The translations under genes were made by a program, and so were the position numbers. The notes under the pieces are model-generated. The model worked only from the letters and a program-made list of their open reading frames with translations. It had not been told where the DNA came from and did no database searches. 64,000 nt of DNA, taken from positions 1 to 64,000 of the forward strand of contig NTMA01000035.1 of assembly GCA_002917075.1 (NCBI GenBank), read 5' to 3'. Origin of the DNA: Hawksworthiomyces lignivorus. Lineage: Eukaryota > Ascomycota > Sordariomycetes > Ophiostomatales > Ophiostomataceae. Below, piece by piece: positions 1-12,278 of the stretch (position 1 is the first letter of the stretch; each line of letters starts with the position of its first letter).

Positions 1-52
<52 letters not shown>

Positions 53-60
53 CTTTTTTT
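1..60. repeat. Poly-T homopolymer tract
   Basis: The window opens with 52 uninterrupted T, then TTC and a further short T run. Because it touches the edge its full length is unknown. It may be a real homopolymer or an assembly or contig-edge artefact. No gene is attached to it. Confidence 0.9.
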
Positions 61-3000
61 CTTGGCGTACTCATAAAGTTGCTGTGGCTAAAACCGTAAC
101 TGGATCGGAGGTGCACTTCGGTTTATCTGCATGCTTTCTTACGATGCCGTCTTTTTTGCATGATGCCGTTATCCCGTGGTCTTTGATTTCAAGCAATTCC
201 TCGCCATTCCTTGTCCAAGCGCCATATATGCCAGTGAAAGACTTGATGAAAGCACCCAGCGTGTGCAACCAAAGCGTCTATAATGCTCTGAAGGCAGGCT
301 GCATGACGACACTGTGAAACATTTTAATTTGATATGGTGTTTACATGTCCCAGTGCATCTGCAGCTTTATTCGAGCACCAGAATGGAAATCCCAGCACCA
401 ACGTTGGCGGATATGACTGAGTCACAATTCTTTTGAGGCACGATGCGTCATTGAGTCTCTACGATCAACTATTTGACGCTACAAGATCCAATGGAGGCAG
501 GCAACCATTCAAATCGATTCTGCGCATACCAAAAGTAGACGGTATCCACACATACCTCTTCTGGTGGCATCAGAGGTGTTCTTCCAAATGAGCTATGTCC
601 GTCGTGCATCGTGCATCGTGTTGAGATGCCTTGGATCCAAGACATGTTGATGTGCTCCTGCACTGCCCATGTTTGGGGACAAAGTCCGAGCTACCAGCCA
701 AACACATCAGTGATCCCGCCGCGGGCTTCAACGTGCGCAATGCAGCCAAGTGCTGGCCAAGTTGTCGTTGCTTAGGAAGTTTGGCTTGCTGCCATTGAAT
801 TTTGTAACGCTTGGATGTAAACACAGGAAAGAGGCTCTTGGTGTTGTTGAATAATACAGCAATATGTATCTAGTAAGCCCATAGCTAAAACATTCTTCTC
901 CTCATGCGTTTTCCTCTCTTTTCTCTCAATGCCTTTTGCATGCTCCTCCATTGCTTCAAGAAGGAGCGTTCCCTAGCAACGATCTCTACGATATCTCCTC
1001 TTTCTTTCACAAACCGTGTTGACAAATCTATGCAAAGAATCGTACTACTCCATATAGGGTACTCTCACTCCTGCCAGCCCCTACAGGCGTAGATCAAAGC
1101 GCGGAGGCGTACGAGGCAACCGAAGGATATCAACAAGCTTGAAGAGTACTGTCGGACAGGCCCATTAGATCAAATACAGGAGAAGCTGTGACTCCAAATT
1201 AGGTGACCACATGAGTCACACTTTGAGCCAATACAAATATCCTTGTGCAATTTAAGCTTGCCATCGCCGGCAAAGATGTTGGATGAACCATATGAATCAA
1301 CAACTGTGGTAGGCTTCAGTAAGAAGGCTTTCTCGATCGTCCACTTTTTCTAGAGAGCTAAATAAACAAGTAAATATGCGAGGATGCTCTATGCAGTAGT
1401 TTAATTATTAAATTGTGCTAGATATTCAACCTGTGCATCTTGCTGTCGCAGAGCCCAAGCCAAAAAAAAAAAAAAAAATTGTATCAGCGCCATCCCATAT
1501 CTTGCTGATATCAATCGCAAATACGAAATTGAAGAACCTCTATTAATAGAGTTGAGTGATTTACAAACGAGCCTGAGATCTAAAACCCGTACTGAGGGAC
1601 GGAAAACTAAAATAAAAATAAAATAAAATAAAATGGACAATAATTACCAATGGTAACCAAATCAGGACACTAGACTAACTTGGAGACGAACAAGAGAAGA
1701 GCTGCAGCAGAAGAGAGAGAAAAGCTTAGGAGGATACCACCGGACGAGATCTCCTTACGGCTTGTTGCGGGCTCGGAACGGTTCCTGAACACAGGAACAC
1801 CCGGCACGTCTCTCATCTGTTCGCGGTGCAGGTTCGGAGGCTGGTGATTTGTGCGTCTATTTAAAGTGTGGCAGGTCAATGCATTGTAGTGGGTCTTGTT
1901 GTTTTTTCCTCGCTTCCATGGCCTGCAGCTAGTAGACACAATAGTGAATCACACTGCTCTTTCCCAGAAGTGGAAAAGAACCAGACCACAATACGAGCTT
2001 CAGCTGAGCGCAAAAAACAGGTGCAGTAGAGCCAAGTGAGACCGTACAAGCGCAAAATGGCCAGTTCGTTGATTCGTCGATCGCCAAGGAAGAGTCTGCC
2101 AGCCAGCTCGGTGCAGCCCAGCTGGTGGCGATTGTCCCTGCTATGCTTGCGCGAGGGATAGCGCCAGAGAAAACATCAAAAGCAGACCAAGCGGTTCATG
2201 TAGAGAGCAAAGCAAAATAACAGAAAATCTTTACCAGGTTACACAACTGAACGAGATGGATGAGACAAGTCAGATGAGATGAAATCCTTTTCAACACAGA
2301 GCCAAAACGCACAACTTTTGTTTCCCCAAAATTTTAAGCCGGCAGTTAATGGAATGCGGAAATTGTGCCCACGCCTGGCGCCGGTTTGCCCTACCCGCAT
2401 CCCCGGAGGAACCCGCTCGGAAAGAAGAAACATCCAGAACTTCCAAGCCAAAGACCCCCCCCCCCCCAAAGCCAGCGGTGAGGGGGTCGGCTGGGAGAAA
2501 CAGAGATGTCGTAAAGAAAGTTCCGTCTAGTGGGGCCTGCCTCGTGTTGTTCGTCTCCTCCACTTTTCTCGACTCCTTCGCTTTATCAGAGATCACCCTA
2601 GAAGGTGCGGTTGATTGGTCTGTGCCCTAGCTGCTGAACAACCAGTGGAGAAGGATAGCTGGATAGCTTCATTGGCTCTGTGGGCTTGTGTTTTCGGTGT
2701 CTTTTGTGCGGGATGCCTGTCTGCTGGCAGAGGTCTCGAGGAGAATTTGCATCCTAAATCTAGTGGATCTCTAAGGTGCGCACCGTTGGCCGTTGCATCA
2801 GCAACCTGACCTCTGGGACTGTCTCTACGTACAATGCGGCCTCCCGCGGTATACTGACATCCTCTTCAAAAAAAAAAAATAAATAAATAAATAAAAAAGA
2901 AAGTTGGAAAACTGAGAACAGCAAAAATCGGGACTCTTTAGCGAAGACTCATCATACTGTTTTTTTTTCTTACTCGCGTCATGCCACCAAGATTTGGCTG

Positions 3001-3700
3001 CAAGCACCAAATTTCATTTGTTTTGTTTCCCATAGTCTTTATCGTTACTTCTGCCCTTTACAGTTAGTTGTATTTCGTAAGCATGTGCTCTTCCTCTTCC
3101 TTCTTCGCGCACTTCCTTCTTACTTTGTTTTGGTTGAGTGGCTGGAAATGGTAAGAACAAAACAATCTTCTGCATTTCTGTGCATAAACTTTGCCTCGGG
3201 GGCTGGGATGTGCCCCTCACAGCACCGCTCTTTCCTTCTCACGCGATGACGTGTGGGTTGCAAGCACAGACCATTCTGGACCACTGCTTACCATCGTGCT
3301 TGCCTCGGACGGGCTGCGAGAGTGCAGTAGGCTGCAACAGCCATTTACAGTCAATCTGAAGGCATCTACAGTGGGAAAGTTTTCTAGGTTCTTTGGCTTT
3401 TCGAACTCTGGTCTGCCTCATTTGCGCAATCACGTAGCCTTTCTTCTTCCTCTCTGGTCAGCGTGTGGGATTCTACGAGTTGCTTGTTTTATCTGTGGTG
3501 TAAACATCATTTGGCTTGCCACAACAATGACTGTATTGTATCCGACATGATGACATACAATGAGAATCGCCGCCTCTTGGAAATACTTCATGTGCTAAAA
3601 AAAAAAAAGGCACTTTATAGTTCACTGTAGCTGTTACAAGTACTCTATACTCCATAGCGACTCTGGTTGTTCTTGCCGAAGACTGCATGATTCACTTATC
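61..3700. other. Gene-poor intergenic DNA
   Basis: I see no gene here. All open frames are under about 105 codons, overlap on both strands and mostly begin at non-ATG codons. The stretch contains short low-complexity runs: A16 near 1465, C13 at 2455-2467, and an AAAT/poly-A run at about 2868-2900. No transposon ends or RNA gene were recognised. Confidence 0.6.
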
Positions 3701-3839
3701 GTGACCCCTCCAACTGCCCAAAAAAGTGTGCCATCCTCTGTCAACAACTGCACCATACCAGCACCGATTCGCTCGAGTGCGATTTTCTGGCTATTGCATC
3801 ATGATCAACTTTAAAATCCTCGACTGTATCAATTTGTGG

Positions 3840-5145
3840 CTGTCTGACTGGCTTGGCTCCTCATCATCTTCTCTCTTTTTTTTTTGCCTCTCCCTTACCT
3901 GCTTTTCCTCTCGCTGCTCCGCTCTGTCCGAGGTCAGCCTCTCTAATTCGACATCCATCTACACTTCTACATTCACTACCACAGTTTTTGCTATACCCAC
4001 TCTCTTATACACCCAAGTCCATGCAGATGCACACTGCATTGTCCAGCTACCCTGCGGCGCAAATGGATTGGCTCACTGGCAAGCTGCAGCCACATGGCGA
4101 ATACGAGGTCGCCTTCCAGCATCTATCGTCTCTCGTCTGTCTCCTGTGAGTGGTCGCTTTTTACTTAGCGTCTGCCTTCTCTGGTCTATTGGCCTCTTGC
4201 GACACTTTTCTTTTCCTCGATTTCCCCTCTCCCCCGTCCAGCCCGCTTGCGGTGGCTATGAGGTAACCGTGCATCCGAGAGCATGATTTTTTGCGCTTTA
4301 TTCGAGAAAATGGAGCGATCACAGTAATATGCTAGCCAGAAAATCCACTGAACCTGCTCAATATGCCGCTGTACAATCACGAGCTGCTCGCCAACTTCTC
4401 TTTGCTTTAAAATTTTTTTTTTAAGCTGGCGCTAACACCAGCAGCTTGAGAAAGCTCCGAGCGGAAAAAGAAAATCGTAAGAATAGAGAAGGTCGGTCAT
4501 AGACACAATCGTCCAATCTCGATATGCCTTGGCAATTCCATCAGGGTCCAGTCTCGATATCTCGTATCTGACAAAAGCCCATCGTCGTTTCTTACTTTAT
4601 CTTCTCCTCGCCCCTCTCTTAGTTTGCTCTCTTCTCACAAGACCGCTTTTCTTTTCCTCAAGTCTCTCGTTATTCTTCCTTTCTTCCGCCTTTCTTGTGC
4701 AATTTTGTGAAGCTCGTTTCTCAACGGAGTACCCCATACCACTCGTTTGCTTTCTCTTCCAATCAGCAACACTTGACCTGCGGCCGAATATCTTACTCAC
4801 ATCTTACATCCCACATCGATCAACCTCATCCGAACACTACTTTATCCTCTCAAGATAAGAACAAACGCACTCGGGTCACACCACTGCTGACTGTCTTTCA
4901 CACACATTTGCTCCTTAACAACATTGTACTGTCTCACCCCCGGTGTGCTGCACCTAAAGCCGTCGGGGCTGACCTTCAAATATTTGCGTCTTACTACAAG
5001 CTCTTTATCTTGATAAGAAAGCATCCGCACCCGTTTCTAGATCTCTGCAAGATATTTACCGTTGCACATCTCGACCGCTCACCCAATCAGTCTCCCCGTG
5101 AGACATCTCTCTACTAGTTTCTGTGCTACAACCGATAGCATCAAG
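3840..5145 (+). promoter_or_regulatory. Pyrimidine-rich promoter/leader
   Basis: The top strand is strongly CT-rich (repeated tctc/cttt/ttcc tracts) up to the start codon at 5146. Such CT-rich stretches are common in promoters and long 5' leaders of ascomycete genes. Overlapping open frames such as 3726-4286 are rich in Ser, Leu, Phe and Cys simply because of the CT bias and are not taken as genes. The transcription start and any leader intron cannot be fixed from sequence alone. Confidence 0.5.
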
Positions 5146-7653
5146 ATGGCGACAACAGAGCGCCGCCGGAGCATTTCTGTGTTCTTCGGCTTCAGGCAGG
5201 AGACCAAGCCTGACCCCATGTCGAGCAGTGCTCCAAAATTGAGACGAAAATTGCAAAAAGTTACGAAACAAACCGACATTGAAGGTCCTGGTATTTCTAC
5301 CGGCGCTTCCGTCTCAGGAAGCCGCATTCAGACTGTCAAAATTCCCGGTGACGATTCATTCTTGTCAACGAAGTACGAGACTTTCACCCCTGCTGATCCC
5401 GATGCCAGCAGAGAACCAAGGATAGACAACACCAGAGACGGCAAGAAAGACAAAGATGTCGCTGCCAAGGACAAACGAGTTAGCAGGGATAGCAAGCCGA
5501 GGTTCTTTTCAAGGTCTTCTAGCACCAGCAGGGTTCCCAGCATCCCCACGACTATCCGGCCCCCAAGTTCTGGCCAAGCCGTTCGAACGACCACCAACAA
5601 ACCTGCTCATACTAAGAATGATTCTGTCGACAGCGCCATCTCTTTTGGTACTCCATCTACTGCCGCTGCCAATGCGGCCTTCACATCTATTACCGGCATG
5701 CAGACGGCAAAAGACGCTACTTTTACAAGCCCGGTAGTTTCTTCTGCACCCATCAGCAGCACTTCCAGTAGCAGGACCGGCGATCATGATTCTGATACGA
5801 CCGACATCGAAGTCCAAGCTGGCGATCAGGTCAATGCTCTCAGTATCGATGCTAATGCAAATATGCAGAAGCAAACAGCGCAAGCTGCCTCCCAAGCTGC
5901 AATTCTGCAGTTAATGGAAGCTCATGAACGTGCAAGTGCTCAGGAAAGGGCCAACAACAGAAAAAGTTTTTACAACAATGGCACCGCTTCGGCTGCAGTG
6001 CCGTCCCCGACAACTCCAAAAGACGACCTAGGCAATGAATCTGTCCAGAAGCCATTGACTTTATCTCATGCGACGTCTCAGGTACATCCATCGCGCGAAT
6101 ACACTCGGTTCCACCGCCCCTATCGCCACTCACAGCAACCGGCCACCCTTTCACAACAGAGCCGCTTCACGCAGCATTCGTCTTATAGATCTCGCAAATC
6201 AACTATTACGCCAATTGCTGTGTCAGCTCTGCCTACGACGGTTTCATCCCATGCGCCCTCATCAGCTGTTTCCACTACATCATCAGCCTCGCTATCCTCA
6301 CCTATGTCAGCAGCTTTTTCTATGTCGTCAGCGTCGCTGTCCCCTTCATCCGCATCTTCATTTTCACAGTCATACAATACGTTGCCGCTGTCATCACCTG
6401 GATCAACTTCTTGCGCTTCTTCGAGAAAATTTTCCAACACGTCATTTGCCCAAACTCAAGTCCACACCACACGCAGGAGTAAGGACCATCCAGCGCCCGA
6501 GCTCAGCTACTTATCTCATGCTAGCCGCCAAGATTCGACGGTACCAGACTCACCGGCGTCGATAGCTTCCAGCGGCTCTGGTAGGCCCAAGTCACGCCGA
6601 AAGGTAAAGACGCCAGTGTATGCCATTGGACAGTTGGAAAACGCCAACACAGATACTTGCAAACGAACAAGCAACGAGCTCGAGAAACTGTCGACAGCGA
6701 ACCATGACGCTCTCCACATCCAGAATCTAGCAGAACCACCTAGTTTTAAATTACCAGCGCTGGCCGATGCCACTGCCGAACTGGCTTTGCTACAGTCCAA
6801 GTCTAGCATTGAATGCATCGCTGAAGAATACCGCGCACTTCTCGTCTCACGAAGCTCGCATTTTACCGACGCGCAGTCCGAGTTTGATGCTGACGAGTCT
6901 CGTCGTCCGATGTCAAGTAGTCACAATAGCAATAGCAATAGCGACGATTGCAGTTTCTCGCAGCGAGAATCAAAGTCTTTGTCTAAGGCGGTCCGGGTTG
7001 CCTCTCCCCACATCTCCAAGACCGATATCGGGATTGACTCGCATCTGCCGCATCCTCCAGTGGCTTCGGAGGCATTTGCTTCTCTTCTTGAAAATAAAAC
7101 GTCAATTCCTCGGCCGCCTCCTCTGCGCACGCCAAGCTCTCATCGCCACAGCAACGTTCCTAATTACAAGTCGCCTTCGCCGCCTCCGGAGAACATCAGT
7201 CTGCAGATTTGTCTTGATCTTTTGGCACGAGAGCTCTCCTCTGCTGTGACGCACAGGTCGTCACCGGCGGCGGCGGCGGCAGCAGCTCGCCGTGCAGTAG
7301 GTCGCCAACAACACAGCGCAAACAGAGGCTTCCGCCATCCTACTCTAGCGGGCCCTCTCTCGGACTCATCTCTTGCGCCGCCCCCCGATTCGGCAGCCTC
7401 GGCACTACAGATACTAGTCATGATCGAAGCCTATGAGCGACTGCGTGACCGGCTGATAGCTGACGCGCGCAAGGTGAAGAAGAGAACGGCCCGCGGCAAC
7501 GACGTCAGCGCCGAGCAGATCGAATCCATGTTTGGACTGTGGCTGAAAGCCCTGTACCAGATTCACGACACGCTAACGTACTCCTCAGAGGAGGAGGAGA
7601 CCGAAGAGTTTGACAATACAAGTCAGAGCGACTATGACTCGGCTACCGAGTAG
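5146..7653 (+). CDS. Ser/Thr-rich hypothetical protein with conserved-looking ends
   Basis: A single-exon frame of 835 residues. I start it at the ATG at 5146, in good context (atcaagATGgc), not at 5062 where the frame first opens, because the extra 28 residues come from CT-rich leader. Residues 1-60 are basic and begin MATTERRRSISVFFGF. The middle (about 100-660) is Ser/Thr/Pro/Ala-rich and probably disordered, with a short poly-Ala run from a GGC/GCG repeat near 7265. The last ~140 residues look folded: helices around ISLQICLDLLARELSS and LQILVMIEAYERLRDRL, then an acidic tail rich in Glu/Asp. No catalytic motif, signal peptide or membrane segment is visible. This layout (basic RRRSxSxFF start, disordered core, helical C-terminus) occurs in uncharacterised ascomycete proteins, and I assign no function. 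It has no close same-strand neighbour. Confidence 0.85.
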   Translation: MATTERRRSISVFFGFRQETKPDPMSSSAPKLRRKLQKVTKQTDIEGPGISTGASVSGSRIQTVKIPGDDSFLSTKYETFTPADPDASREPRIDNTRDGKKDKDVAAKDKRVSRDSKPRFFSRSSSTSRVPSIPTTIRPPSSGQAVRTTTNKPAHTKNDSVDSAISFGTPSTAAANAAFTSITGMQTAKDATFTSPVVSSAPISSTSSSRTGDHDSDTTDIEVQAGDQVNALSIDANANMQKQTAQAASQAAILQLMEAHERASAQERANNRKSFYNNGTASAAVPSPTTPKDDLGNESVQKPLTLSHATSQVHPSREYTRFHRPYRHSQQPATLSQQSRFTQHSSYRSRKSTITPIAVSALPTTVSSHAPSSAVSTTSSASLSSPMSAAFSMSSASLSPSSASSFSQSYNTLPLSSPGSTSCASSRKFSNTSFAQTQVHTTRRSKDHPAPELSYLSHASRQDSTVPDSPASIASSGSGRPKSRRKVKTPVYAIGQLENANTDTCKRTSNELEKLSTANHDALHIQNLAEPPSFKLPALADATAELALLQSKSSIECIAEEYRALLVSRSSHFTDAQSEFDADESRRPMSSSHNSNSNSDDCSFSQRESKSLSKAVRVASPHISKTDIGIDSHLPHPPVASEAFASLLENKTSIPRPPPLRTPSSHRHSNVPNYKSPSPPPENISLQICLDLLARELSSAVTHRSSPAAAAAAARRAVGRQQHSANRGFRHPTLAGPLSDSSLAPPPDSAASALQILVMIEAYERLRDRLIADARKVKKRTARGNDVSAEQIESMFGLWLKALYQIHDTLTYSSEEEETEEFDNTSQSDYDSATE

Positions 7654-8990
7654 CACCGCGGTGGAAGCAAATTACGCCACTCCTTTACATCTTTTTGTGA
7701 AATTTTTTATGCCAGCTCATTAAAGCTTTTTTTTTGTTTAATTTTTATGTTATATACGTAGGGACAACCAAATTTTATGGTCCCTCTTTTTTAATGACAC
7801 GATGGTGATGTCCACAATATTTTTTAATATATTTTTTGTATGTCTGATGAAGGAAGATTTTTACATTACGATTGTTTTACGTCGGATGGCTTTCTCGGTA
7901 AAAATAGGTTTGGATACGAGAATAAACAAGCAACGCAATGTAGTACATTTGATATGTAGGTTTACCTTTTATATATACGCTTTTATAAGACATAATTTAT
8001 TCCGAAGTTTCTAGCGATTTTATTTGCACCTCGTTTTCACTTCTGATTTAGAGTCACCGAATACTGCCATACCACTAAATCTACGGAACTACCAATCTTT
8101 TACATTGGTAATTGGATACCATTTCTAGAGAATGTTCTCCGCGTCAAGGGGCGTGGATAATGTGGCACTGGAATTACCAGCTCTCGGTTTATCTTTGACC
8201 TACTTCTGTAAAACTTAAATCACGGGAGATATTTAGTTCGGGTAGTTTCGTCAATTCCTCGGCTCTGCGTGTAACACCAAAGAGCTACTTTATATGCATT
8301 TTCTGTGATGTTTGACAACCTCATGTAGTTTAGGTTATGCAGACTTTTGGTGGAACGTTCAACCTTGAAACGCTGCAAAACTGCCCGATCGAAATCTAAC
8401 TCCAACCTACACGATTAAGAATAGGCTCAATATCTTCTTTACCATCACCATTTTTAATAGCCCGGTCAATCCAATACATACCAGCCCAAATATGTAAAGA
8501 TAGGCGACGTCAGCTTCCTACTCATTTAATCACCGAGGAGTCAATATTATGGCTGTATTAGAATTAAGATCTAAGGACTGACATATGTCTTGCGGTAATA
8601 GACTTACAAGGACACGTCCCTGCAGTTAATTCTGTTATTAGTCAGTTCCTTGGAAATGTTCTCATTTCATCTACTAGTCAGTGGAGAGCGAACTGACCCA
8701 ATGGAGATCTCCACTTTGATGAGGGCATAATCAGCCACCTATGTATGAACCAGCTGTTTTATTCAAGAATCACAACTCATCTGTGTATAGCGAGAATCCA
8801 TCCTCAGGCGAAATTCGGTATTGATCCTCCCCACCTGATAAGTTCAAGGCCTTTGAAAGGAAGAATGCTACATTCCTTGCCACTGTGCGTAAGAAGTCAG
8901 CGATCTCCGGAAACTTTGTAGAGATTCAATTTTGAAACAGGAGCTGTCTAGAAGAAATCGCCTCGGGAAGTGGATTCTTAATGTTAAAAT
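7654..8990. other. AT-rich intergenic region between convergent genes
   Basis: This is the 3' flank of both the Ser-rich gene (+) and the zinc-cluster regulator (-). T-rich, terminator-like sequence follows the stop at 7653. Small frames near 7802-8014 and 8220-8405 have the AT-driven composition of non-coding DNA. I see no gene. Confidence 0.6.
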
Positions 8991-11740
8991 TTAATAAGAT
9001 TCCTGAATGCACTTACTGTCTGACTTTTTACCGAGGAACCACAGAGCCCGTATACATTCCTCACATTTTTGCAGACAACTTTGGAGCACCTCTCTCCCAT
9101 GGCCTAAGATGTCCTTCTCGCTCTGCAGTTTAACGTCTGCTGCCGCTTGTAAATGAAGCATAGCGGCCTTTGTAAAGGCCCGGATTAGGATCATGGTCCA
9201 TGGCTCTGTCAAAATGGTGCCTTCCTTGACGGCCAAATGAAAGCTCGGCAATTGAGGCTCTGCCTCTGAACTTTGTATGCCGCTTGGGGTGGCAATTCTC
9301 GCCAAGTCAGAGAGCTGGCCTGCGCTCGACTTCCTGATACTGGCCACTATATGGTCATCGAGGCGCGCTTGTGTGGAAACCGGCAAACCTAATCCACTGT
9401 CGTCAATAAGCTCGATTAAGTCGGCAAGCATTAACGCAGCAAGATGCCAATGTGCCAGAATGCAGACGAACCAGCCTCGTATGCGTGCAGGTACTGAACT
9501 AAACTGCTCAATGAGGTCTCGAAAGAAGAACCCGTAGGTGGTATTCCAGTATCTGTAGACTAACAGAGCATCCCGTATGCCCTCTTCCATGGGCTGCCCG
9601 GTAGTCTTTTTAGGAACCCTAACCATATTTTGGAGATAGTGGACATATCGATAGAGGAGGACTTTTACTGGCGCAGACCTTGTTACCATGTCAGCGGCTT
9701 CGTCATAAGAACATGGCCAGCGAAGCTGAGACCGGTATGAGCGCTCGGGATTATCCTGGATGAATAAGTCAATGCGCCACCGTTGGTTTTGAGAAGTACC
9801 CTTCTGTTGGAGTGTCGAGGGCTGGTTCTCATCCTCAGGACACACGACTTCTGCCGCCTCATGCTGACTGTCCTCATCAGCAACAACCACTGGTCTTTCA
9901 TTCATGGACGACGAGATAGTATCGAACATGATTGCAAGCCAATATAGCAGATCGACTGTTTCTCTGTCTTGGGGGCTTATGGAGTCTGGGGATATTGGCC
10001 GATCGCTATGGCCATCATCAGTCCGCAGCACACCCGCTTCATACCCGTCAAATTTGAATTTTAGGGCGTGCATTTTTCGAACTGCCCTCTCCATGAACAC
10101 GGGTGGCCCTTCTTTTGCTATGATACTGCGGATACGAGAGAGAATCGAGGCCCTGGTTAGATTTGGTGCCCTGTCGGTTCCAGCTGGAACTATATCATCA
10201 TCTTCTAATTCCGATATATCACCTTCTTCCCATGGTTTCTGTGTTATCGCGAATATCAATTCGGCACAGACAATCCGATACGACTCGATATCTTCACAGT
10301 CTTGCAGAGAGCTCCGAGCTTGTTCCCAGAGAGACCGTTGAAGATGTCGATCAAACTCTCCCGAAAGTCTGCCAAATTCCATATTCAAATCGCCTGTTGT
10401 GTATGTCTCTCGTTGCCTCTGACTGTTATATGCCCATTGTGTCGCAAAGGCCATTATGACTAGGTGGAAAACTCTCTGAGCCTTTTGGCTTTGTGCTTTT
10501 GTGAGTTGTACGAGTCCCTTCGACTGCGCCATTCGGTCAAGTTTGATGACGCGGTGGTATATTCTATTTGTCCACTTCTCTCCCTGATACTCTTGCCTTG
10601 ATCCATCTGTCGAAGTATCTGAGGGACTAGCAAACAGCTTGTATGCACCCACGATATCTCTCTTTAATCGATAGTCTCCCTTGTATGGGCATGTTTCTTC
10701 TGTAAGCCAGCATGACAGATTGTGTTCAAGGACATCGTGATAAATTTGGAGAAGGCTTTGTGAAATGCTGTCATTATTCATCTTAGTAGCCATGGTCCAC
10801 TCTAGTGTGGAAAAACCGGAGGACGTCGAGGGTCGGCGTCGAGTGGTCGACAAGAGATCATTTGAAACAGAAGCAGGAAACGCGTTTAGATCGTCCAGAA
10901 TTGATAGTGATAGACCTCCGGGTCTCCAATCTATGGCAGATGACTTTGCAGACGCTGCATCTCTTCGAACGTCATGGTTCGCTTTGTCTGTTTCACATGT
11001 AGGCAGAATGCATGCGTTTGCAGGACTAAAGGGGTCGAATGACAAGTTGTTCAACAAGTCAAAGCTGTCCACCATACTCCCGTCGAACTCCGAAATTGGA
11101 CATCCACTGTCATTAAGGAAGTCGTCAAAATTCGTAGCAAATGCGGACGGGCTATTGAGAGGTGACGCTTGGGGGGGCATGACATTATGCCAAAGTGACG
11201 CCTCCGGAGATTCCAGAGACAGGATCTGCTGGTCATATGACAGTGTATCCTCAGCCTTGCCCTTGATATCTGTAGTCCATGGCTCTGAATGCGAAGAAAA
11301 GCTCGATGATGTTGTGTCGTTGTCCGTTCGCCGGTGCTTAGTTCTACTAGATCTACTTGACGGAGAAGGCGCTGCTTCATTCGGCTTGAGTTGTGAGCGT
11401 GCCCAGTTCAATGTGCACCTCTTTCTAGTTTTGAAACAATAAGAACATGGCGTATGTGCCGACTCCAATAACCCAGCCCTTCGAGAAGAATTTGCTGCTA
11501 TGTAATTAGCAATGAAATTTAACGACGGTGCAGTATATACTGAAAGCTATGCTGCTCACCATTACCAGAGCCAACAGACCGTGATTTTTGATGCTCAATT
11601 CCTACCCCGTGAGGTGGGCTACCGGCGCCATTAGTATGACTGTCTCTGAGGGATGGTGCATCACAAGCCCTCTTTGCTTTTCTGCACTGATCGCAAGAGT
11701 GATTCTGGCGCCTCATTGCCATGGCATCTCCGGTATCCAT
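8991..11740 (-). CDS. Zn2Cys6 transcription factor, AlcR-type cluster spacing
   Basis: Two exons: 11740-11560 and 11497-8991, with a 62-nt GTGAGC...TAG intron (frame GGT AAT G|CA GCA). The product is 895 aa. The zinc cluster lies at about residues 16-85 and is split by the intron: CDQCRKAKRAC in exon 1 and CSYCFKTRKRC in exon 2. The loop between the third and fourth cysteines is unusually long, recalling AlcR-type clusters; homology to AlcR itself is not claimed. A linker rich in Ser and acidic residues follows, then a helical middle-homology-like region (about 600-800, including RGWFVCILAHWHLAALMLAD). Such proteins act in the nucleus as pathway regulators. It faces away from the BVMO/hydrolase pair with the hydrolase between them, so it is a candidate regulator of that pair. 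ATG 11740 is preferred; a second in-frame ATG follows closely. Confidence 0.9.
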
Positions 11741-12278
11741 ATGCTAAGTCGTAAAATTGATGTTGTCTTTATTCCGCGTGCTTATGAGAGGACGAGATGA
11801 TGGGATAAGCAGATCTACTCTTGGGAAGGGAGAGACTAGGGTGCACTTTCGAACAATTAGCTGGAACATCCGGTACACCGAAAGCCGAGTTGCATTGCCC
11901 ACTTTCCCCGCAATGTGCTAAGCATCATGGTGTGTTGTGTCCACGTATGTGTGGACAATGGTTGCGGAGATCTTCTGCGGGGACATCCAATGGCCTGCCA
12001 ATCTCGGATTGGGAAGCTGAGGTTGTGTCTGTACAGTAGCTCCTTTCACTTTCTGCTTAGATTCACATTACGTATGTGATGGCATTTTTAATTATCGCGC
12101 AGCCAAGTGCTGATAAGAATTATATATCTTAAACCTGTATTGAGTCAGACTAAGGATTTTACGAAGTCAAATGTCTCAGAAGCAATCAAAAAGAAGCATC
12201 TAGAATTTCACTGGACCATATTGCTCCTTTAGTGCAAAAAAATGCCAAGGAAACGTTAGAACTGGCATTGTGATATCA
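11741..12278. other. Intergenic region upstream of regulator, downstream of hydrolase
   Basis: This holds the promoter of the minus-strand regulator and the 3' end of the minus-strand hydrolase. A 72-codon plus-strand frame (11821-12039) has no supporting features. I see nothing else. Confidence 0.55.

Noticed and set aside
71..268. 65-codon minus frame near the left edge
   Set aside because: Starts at TTG and has no motif or context.
3726..5117. Plus-strand frames of 186 and 140 codons before the Ser-rich gene
   Set aside because: Composition follows the CT-rich leader, the frames overlap each other and no motif is present.
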